Below are positions 56,828-64,000 of a stretch of DNA of 64,000 bases, one piece after another. The notes under the pieces were generated by a model. That model was not told where the DNA came from and made no database searches. It was given only the letters and a program-made list of their open reading frames with translations. The translations under genes were made by a program, and so were the position numbers. The DNA lies in NCBI RefSeq assembly GCF_018446385.1, contig NC_056006.1:1736001-1800000 (forward strand), written 5' to 3'. The stretch's first letter is position 1. Every line of letters starts with the position of its first letter. Source of the stretch: Zingiber officinale. Taxonomy: Eukaryota; Streptophyta; Magnoliopsida; Zingiberales; Zingiberaceae.

Positions 56828-57949
56828 CCTCATTCAATCATCCAACTTAGTCGCAGCGTCACCTGATCTGGCTGCACTACACTCGAGAAGCAAACAAGAG
56901 ATTTCACCCGTATAATTAAACAGTTTGGCTTTCTTCTGACTAAGAAGAGTAAAATCTATTGTAGGCTAGTTTTTATTTCTTTCATACAAATTTTCAACAC
57001 AGCGTGCGTATTCTTTCAGTTATAGAATAATAGTAACAAAAGAAATTACCAGCATACACGCATAAATGTATTGTATCATATCTTCTTATATATGATGACA
57101 AAAGATGAATATATTCATCTCTAGTATTTTTATCAATTCATCCTAGGTCAATACGGAGGAGGTAAATTACGGATAACTACTAATCTTTACAATAATAATT
57201 AGCACGTAAGAAAGATATATCATATTTTCTTATACATATATAAATATGTCGTATCATGTTTGAAAAGTAGTAGTAGTAGTCGTCGTCGTCGTCGTATTAA
57301 TGGTGTATCGTAGAATTTAGTAGGTGCCATACCCTGGCCTCTTTGCCATAGGCAAGAGTTGTAGATCGCTTTGGAGTTATGACGGCTTTAACTATTTTGA
57401 ATGAGCCATCAGTGACTGGATGCGACATGCTTCTGCCCTTGGCCCCTTTGCCACATGCTAGAGTTGTAGATGGCTAATCAACTTTTGACGGCTTTAATTA
57501 GGGGCCTAATAAATCGACTCACCGATGTGATATGTGGATAAGTCCAAGTCAACGTAGCTTCCTGCACCGAATATATAAAATACATTTTTAAAAAATCTCA
57601 ACTCATCCTTTTAATATATTGTTTCAGATGGGAATGAATAATATTAATCCTAATTAATTTGGGATGATAATAGTTAGGGCTCGATAATTGAGCATCTGTG
57701 GATATCCGATCCATTTAAATCTGGTTTGAACATTAATGATTCACAAATACTTATGAGTATTTAAATAAATTCAAGAAGTATAAACATTTAATAAGTATAA
57801 ATGTTGCAAATGCTGATCCTTAAAATTAAATCTTTTATATATCCTTGTATATTTATTAATTTACAATTTAATATGCTTATGAATGCCCTTATGATTAGTC
57901 ACTCTATTTTGGACTCAATCAATATTTTTCTCTGACTAGTCCTCGTTGT
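56828..57949. other. WAK upstream flank and unassigned DNA
   Basis: 56828-56940 continues the WAK flank (CAAACAAGAGATTTCACC). The rest has no gene. A trinucleotide tract, (GTA)n then (GTC)n, lies at 57267-57295. Two related blocks with CTTTGCCA...AGAGTTGTAGAT occur at about 57335 and 57440. Confidence 0.5.
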
Positions 57950-58260
57950 GGTCGTATTTAGAATTGGTCATATTACATTGCTTGTGGCTCATATGACTGC
58001 AACCCCTCATCTTGCTCTTCTTACACCTAAAAATTTATCAGTGCATCACCGTTTGCCACTTGATTGACCTTGTCACATTTGCACCTAAATCATTGTCACA
58101 CCAACAATCTATCTCAGTTATCATCAATCTCTATCCCAGACCCATCAATCAAATTAACTATCCTTAGTCAACCTTGCCGCTCACCCAACTTAGCCACAGC
58201 ACCACCTGACCACACCGCACCACAGAGAGGCAAACAAGAGACTTCACCTAAAAATTTTAA
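57950..58260. repeat. Second orphan copy of WAK upstream flank
   Basis: Shares order and orientation with 56150-56310 plus 56828-56930: GCTCATATGACTGCAAC, TTGTCACA, CAACTTAGCCACAGC and GCAAACAAGAGACTTCACC. It lies away from any WAK start. Confidence 0.65.
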
Positions 58261-58559
58261 TTTCATCATTCATCAATATATAAACTTATAACGTAAGTTA
58301 CCTACTTATCTATATTTTTTCTTATTGTCAATATTCAATATTAATTTTTAGTATTATATTGGAACCAATATTTTATATTTTTTCTTATAAATTTAAAAGA
58401 ATTTAAATAAATAATTTCAATTTTAATCATCATATAATAGATTATATCGATTGCTTCAAGTACAAACTAGGCTTTATTATTTTTTGACTATTATTTTCAC
58501 TGCTTGTGTTTGTTTCATTATTAGTTTTGTTACTTGTTTTGTGTATTTATTTTTACACT

Positions 58560-59280
58560 TGAAATTTATAGTATAAATATGTTTCCAAAGAAATATTAAT
58601 CTTGGAGCAGAAAAGAAATAAAAGAAAAGTAGTGAAACATATTATTAAAACTCATAAAAGTGATCTTCATAAGTTTTTTAAAACTATCTCTTCATTTAAA
58701 GATTTAGTTGATGAATTATAAGAAGAAAGTCAAGAAAAACTAAATGATCATACAACAAATGAGCAACAATTAAGTAATCAAGAAGAACTAAATGATCATG
58801 CAATCAATGAGCGGGAAGAATTGAGAGAAAATGATGATCATAATCATTCAACGAATTAGTAGGAAGAATTAAGAGAAAGTGATGATAATGATTTGAATGT
58901 AAATGACTTGATAATTCTATATATCGAAAATGAGATGTTAGAAAAACTTAATTTTGAAAATCTTATTGATGATTTTACTTCTCAAAATTCTAGAAGATAT
59001 AGATTTTTTCAATGATTATTTCATACTTATTTTTTTTTATATTTGTAGGTATTACACTTTTTAGAGAAACTTAGAAAACATATTTTATACGGTGTTGCAC
59101 TTTTTGAAAAATTTTGACAAATATATTTTGTATGGAGATTATCATATTTTAAATAAAATATATTAATTTTTAAGTTTTTCTATTAAACTCTATTTAAATT
59201 GTACATAAATAAAAAAAATTCCTATAGAGATCCCTTTTCTCTTTTTGCCCAAGGGTTCCTAAAAGTCAGAACCGGCCCTG
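58560..59280 (+). mobile_element. Internally deleted hAT element remnant
   Basis: Near 58580 a broken plus-strand frame ('MFPKKY', 'HKSDLHKFFKTISSFKDLVD') resembles the N-terminal region of the 7717 transposase. After repeated 'CAACAAATGAGCAACAATT'-like, Asn/Glu-rich sequence the element ends AGAACCGGCCCTG at 59280, i.e. a CAGGGCCGGTTCT terminus. The catalytic core is absent. Confidence 0.6.
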
Positions 59281-60170
59281 ATTATATCCTGAGAAACAGA
59301 CGTCCATCGTAACTTTTACGTATTGTCGGAGGAGGACGAATTTATTTTAAAGAAACTGTGTCAAACGCAGACCTCAGTATTAGCCTCGTATTTCGGCATC
59401 ATCTCAGCCTCGTGTCTCGGCATCATCTCGACCTCGTGTGTCAGTATCTCAGTCTTGGTCTCGACAAAAATCTTTGGTCATAGCAAATGTCTTTGGTCAC
59501 GGTAGACACCTCTGGTCTCGGCATATATCTCTGCTCACGATAGACATCTCTGATCACGGTAGACATCTCTCGTCTCGGTAGACATCTCCATCCCGGGTCT
59601 CGGCCAAGTCTTCCTGACAGTCCAGCCTTCCAAGTAGTTCATCTTTTCTTACTGGACGACTTGAGATTATCAGGCCATCTCAATAGGTCTGACGGTGATT
59701 TTAGTTTGCAATTTTAATTTCAATGAATTCCCTATCTCCGGCATGCAATCTTCATCGTGAAAGATTGCCCAACATGCATTTCACTCCTCCCGTGATTGGT
59801 TGGATACCTAGATATTTTCTCTTTGATATTGCTATTGTTAATAAGTGGGTCATTTCTTTTTCATAGGATGCAGTTCAGTTTGTTGTTTATTACAGTAATA
59901 TTACTATCAATCCCTATTAATCTAGCAACTTTCTTTAAGCAACAAATAATTCTGAAAATTGCCATGTCCATGCACAATAACATTTTAAAGGGGAAAACAA
60001 TCAATTCCAGTTTTACAAAGAAGAGCAGAGGCATGGTGAGTGCCCTGCTGAAGTCCTATCCCTGAAGGTCCGCTCTTGAAGCTGAATGGGATGCAAAGTT
60101 TGCAGAGCTAAAATGTATTATGACAACCAAGGTTGCATACAAACTGATGAGGAAGGAGGTCACTTTCGAA
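59281..60170. other. Unassigned region between hAT remnant and WAK gene B
   Basis: 59370-59590 is a degenerate short tandem repeat built on GGTAGACATCTCTGGTCTCGG. A frame at 59796-60065 has one hydrophobic segment ('FSLLFITVILLSIPINLATF') then a basic tail. It may be a scrap of a gene, but I do not recognise it. Confidence 0.35.
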
Positions 60171-60492
60171 TTTGCTTACACCAAACCAATTTATTTTGAA
60201 ATTTAAATGAGAAAGCAAGTAAAAAAAAAATAAAAATAAAAAACATTTTGCAAAGATAATAAAAAAAATGCCCTTAAAAAGAATATAACGTTCAAGAGTG
60301 ACTTGAAGTGAAAATAATTTTACACAGTAATTCACTGAAAATCAAATTATTTTAAAAATTAGGCAATACACATATAAATACAGAGGATTAGAAGTTTCAA
60401 AAAAAATTAAAAAACACTTACTAAGGCTAGAACATTAAGCAAACAAAACACTCATAATCAACATAGCAACACCATTTGAGACGAAGTCCCTA

Positions 60493-62896
60493 TTACAGCC
60501 AGCCTTGTATATTGCTCCGTCTTGTGAGTCTTCTCTCAATATTGAAAATAGTATTGGAATTAGCACGATTATCATTTGGCAACCCACTGAGCAAGCTCTC
60601 CATTTCTTCAACATTGTGTTGTACTATGAACGGGTGTTTCTTAAGAGTTCTCAATCCATTTAGCTCCTCAGCCACTTCCTTCATTGTTGGTCTATCTTCT
60701 CCCTTCGACTTTAAACATTCCTTAATAAGTGCGGTAAGTTCTTGAATAAATTCTATATTACCTTCCAATTTCACTTGATTGTCTAAGATATCTGAAACCC
60801 TATTTTGCTTCTCCAACATAGTAAAAGTCGACACCAAACTCTTTTGTTCTTCAGATTCTTCGAAACTAATAACCTTCTTACCTGTAAATAGCTCCAAGAG
60901 AACCACACCAAAGCTATAAACATCACTTTTATAGGTCAACTCATATGTCATCAAGCACTCTGGATCAATATAACCATGAGTGAATTGCAACAATGTAGCA
61001 AATTGTTTCTCCCCCTTGGGAATCATCTTTGAAGCTCCAAAGTCTGAAATTTTTGCTGTGTAATCCATATCTAAAAGTATATTAGAGGGTTTCACATCTC
61101 CATGAATGATTTGAGGCGAAGCTTTTGAATGCAAGTAGTCCAAAGCATCAGCCGACTCATAAGCAATTCACAGTCGAGTATCCAAGGAAGTTGGAGCTTG
61201 ATTCTCATTTTCATGAATTAAATGAAACAATGTTCCATTCGAGACGAACTCATAGACCAACAATGGCATCTCAGTCTCCAAACAACAACCCAAGAGATTG
61301 ACTATGTTGACATGGTTAACATATGATAAAATAAGTGTCTCTGTTCCAAACTGTTTTTTTAAATCCTCATTGATAATCTTAGGCTTCTTTATGGCAACAA
61401 CAACTTGGTTTTCCAAAACTCCTTTATATACAACTCCATTTCCTCCCCTCCCAATGATATTTTTGTCATCAAAATGATTTGTCGCCTTCTCTATTTCTTT
61501 GCTTTCAAATATCTTAAATTTGTTGAAGCCTCTTTGTAACTTCATCTTTTCCTCTAATTCATAGCCTCCGTGTTGTTTGAAATATTTTCTTTTCATCTCT
61601 TCAATTTTACTTTTTTGATAGACTACATAAAGACACATAATACATAGTAACAAAATGATTACACCACCGCCACCACCTGCAAGGTTCATACATACATGTC
61701 ATCTTTATGTTCTGAGTTTATGTTAAATTGGTTGGTTCGAGAGAAGCTTCTTACCTATAGCCACCTTCACAGCTAAGGATAATTTCTGAGACTCTGCTGT
61801 GATGCATACTCCATTGTAAGCGTTTCCTTGCGTGCCTTCGGGGCACTCGCATCTATAATCACCTGGAAGGTTCTGGCAGATGCCATCGGAGCATGGATTT
61901 GATTGCTGATCGCACTCATTGATATCTAAAATGTATTGCCATAGAAAGGCAAAACATATATAATTGAAAGCAGCTAGCTAGCTAGAATAATTAATTAAAT
62001 CGATCGGTATAGACGACGACAGATATACCTTGGCATCCGTGGGAGACGTAAGGATTGCCTTGGTATCCCTCGGAACAGTTGCAGAGATAACCAGGGCCAT
62101 TGGAGGAGTCGACACAGTAGCTGTGAGCACTGACGCAGGCATAAGAGCTGGTTAGGTTGCGCTTAGCTACTTCACAGGTCTCATTTCGAATGGCCCAGTC
62201 CAAGACGACCGGCACCCTGCCATCACTAATTTGCATGAATTGGTTCGTGGTGATGTAAGATGTTTGGAAATGGAACCACTCGGCCTCCAACAAGGCGGCG
62301 TAGCTGCATCTGCTAAATCTCCAAGTATTCGAGTTGTTGAAACATGATTGTCCAAAGCTGACTTCATAGTATCTGAGATTCTTGGGTATGGTAGTCTGGC
62401 AGCAACCCATGCCGGAGCAGGAGTCATTGACGATGTTCTGTTCATACCGGCACATGGACACACAGCCTCTCTCGTAGCCATTGCTCCCATCGAGGGCGAG
62501 AAAGTAGGCAAGGGTGTTGCATCCGATGACAGTGAACTTGTTGTGAAGATCTGACAACCTATATGGGGTGTTTTCCAGATCCAACCACCAGCTGTAGCTG
62601 TAAGTGATATTGTTGTAATTTGAATTGTAGCACGCCGAGGTTATATTGTTGAGCATGCGCACTTGGCCCGTCACCAACGAAATATTGAGGACCTCAACAT
62701 TATTGCCATAGAATGGTTTCATGAGGCCACTTTCGATGGTGTTGCAGGTTAGATTGAAACCTCCTCCCAAGGAACAGTTAGCGCCGATGCCGAAGGGGTA
62801 AGGGATCTCTACGACGCCGCATTTCGTTGGGCAGCTGCCGTCAGGCACAGCAGATACGACTGCAGGTAGCAGCAGCAGTAGGAAGAGCAGAGACAT
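60493..62896 (-). pseudogene. Wall-associated kinase paralogue with in-frame stop
   Basis: Same three-exon structure as the intact gene: 62896-62029, 61925-61755 and 61676-60493 (741 codons), all splice sites GT-AG. Signal peptide, GUB_WAK domain, EGF_CA ('DINEC'), transmembrane helix and kinase P-loop 'IGRGGNGVVYKG' are present. A TGA at 61170-61168 (codon 516) replaces an Arg codon in 'LDTRLRIAYESA'. This removes the catalytic loop (again HGD), DFG and C-lobe. The rest of the frame is otherwise open, so the loss is recent. Exon 1 lacks about 24 codons present in the other copy. If transcribed it could give a membrane protein with only part of the N-lobe; nonsense-mediated decay is as likely. 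Confidence 0.88.
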
Positions 62897-63018
62897 GGGG
62901 ATTAATTGCTACTGCAGCTAGCTGAATCGTTAAGCCAACACTACCCTGACTCCTCACCATATGACAAGCATAATAAACTAAACTGCACGCATAGACGTAA
63001 ATACTACCATCGTGTACA

Positions 63019-63631
63019 GGGAAAAATTTTAAAATAGGTATAAACAATAAAGTTATTATAAAAATAAGTAAAATTAAAACTTTTTACAAATATAGGTGAG
63101 AGGTGCTCATATCCGGGATTTAAATCCCGGTTCTTTTTTTTTTAATTTATTTTATTAAATTCCGGGATTTAAATCCCGGATATGATGAATATCCGGGATT
63201 TAAATCCCGGATATAAACAATTATTACGAATTTAATTTTTTTTACAAAATAAAACTTAAGCATGAAAAAAACAATAAGGTGTTCAAAAAATTAAAAGAAA
63301 TACCGGGATTTATTTTTTTTTACAAAATAAAACTTAAGCATGAAAAAAGCAATATGTTCAAAAAATTTAAAAAAAATTACCGGGATTTAAATTTTTTTAC
63401 AAAATAAAATTTAAGCATGAAAAAAATAATATGTTCAAAAAATTTAAAAAAAAAATACCGGGATTTAAATCCCGGTAATTCATCATATCCGGGATTTAAA
63501 TCCCGGAATTTAAAAAGAACCGGGATTTAAATCCCGGATATGAGCGCCTCTCACCTATATTTGTAAAAAGTTTTAATTTTACCTATTTTTGTAATAACTT
63601 TACTGTTTATACTTATTTTAAAAATTTCCCC
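63019..63631. mobile_element. Mutator-type MITE with internal palindromes
   Basis: Flanked by an exact 9-bp duplication TCGTGTACA (63010-63018 and 63632-63640), the length typical of Mutator-like elements. Terminal inverted repeats of about 115 bp, nearly perfect, begin GGGAAAAATTTTAAAATAGG. Inside are six copies of the perfect 18-bp palindrome CCGGGATTTAAATCCCGG (63113, 63162, 63193, 63458, 63489, 63520) and two half copies near 63303 and 63380. Between them a 75-bp direct repeat (TTTTACAAAATAAAACTTAA ...) occurs three times. No transposase. Confidence 0.88.
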
Positions 63632-63640
63632 TCGTGTACA

Positions 63641-64000
63641 TGTAATAGCTTTGTACAATCATATTTAATCCAACGAAGTTATCCGAGAGGATAAGTGATG
63701 ATGACGTTTGCAGTTGACAACGTGAGGTTAAATCATGGAGATGTTGGAACATAGGTAGTAAGAAATTTCGACAGCATATGTGATAATATGAGACTTTACT
63801 ATAAAGTCCTCTGTGTCACATATATCTCAGTCAACACAATCAAAACAATAATAATAAAATACAACAAGCCATCCATGCAGTTTATATATTTCAGCCTCTG
63901 ACTGACACAATCACACGATTTATATTTGAAAACCACCTACTCCACTACAACGACAAAAAACGTAAACCCATGACAGAAAATCCAACACAGCGAAAACCAA
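63641..64000. other. Non-coding end of window
   Basis: AT-rich with no open frame of note and no recognised element. Confidence 0.5.

Noticed and set aside
59796..60065. Possible membrane protein gene
   Set aside because: Only one hydrophobic stretch, no family match, no splice or promoter support, and sequence continuing out of frame.
63113..63537. Repeated 18-bp palindromes resembling CRISPR repeats or operators
   Set aside because: The spacers are themselves repeats, and the whole block is a MITE with long TIRs and a 9-bp duplication.

Overview
This is nuclear DNA of a flowering plant. A monocot is likely and Zingiberales is only a guess, from the style of the repeats and the wall-associated kinase genes. 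There is no prokaryotic, organellar or viral gene organisation. About four fifths of the window is transposable-element DNA. Only one host gene looks intact: a wall-associated receptor kinase (WAK) on the minus strand at 52268-55987. A paralogue at 60493-62896 is broken by an in-frame stop.

Layout. 1-9.2 kb: a solo LTR with short palindromes and a 41-bp tandem repeat, a cluster of fold-back MITEs, a Ty3/gypsy LTR with decayed gag, and a decayed hAT transposase. 9.2-42 kb: a nest at least three levels deep. A minus-strand Ty1/copia element of Tork type (LTR 9190-12995, itself carrying a solo LTR) has its pol frame split by a minus-strand Ty3/gypsy chromovirus of Del/Tekay type (13356-38952, LTRs about 3.3 kb). 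That element's pol is split twice: by an inverted-dimer, gag-only element (17909-28863) and by a second gag-only, copia-like element (29511-33545). Removing the inserts restores the host element's reading frame at each site, which fixes the order of events. 42.3-50.3 kb: an orphan copy of WAK-gene flank, the end of another gypsy pol, and its LTR split by a GC-rich Tat-like gypsy element (43534-50138, TSD AACAT) with an inverted pol fragment, a 65-bp minisatellite and an antisense extra ORF. 50.3-64 kb: the WAK pair in direct repeat, with tRNA-type SINEs, a hAT-type MITE, a hAT remnant and a palindrome-rich Mutator-type MITE around them.

The most unusual observations are: (1) an LTR element arranged as an inverted dimer, bounded by one 5-bp target duplication and with U5 ends facing out on both sides; (2) a self-complementary word in each of six LTR families, a different word in each, with copy number differing between the two LTRs of one insertion; (3) two tandem pol III A-box/B-box tRNA-like modules in each Del LTR; (4) the Tat-like element with internally inverted RT/RNase H and primer-site region. 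Coordinates of degenerate elements are approximate unless a TSD or terminal TG/CA is quoted. Family names rest on recognised motifs, not on database searches.
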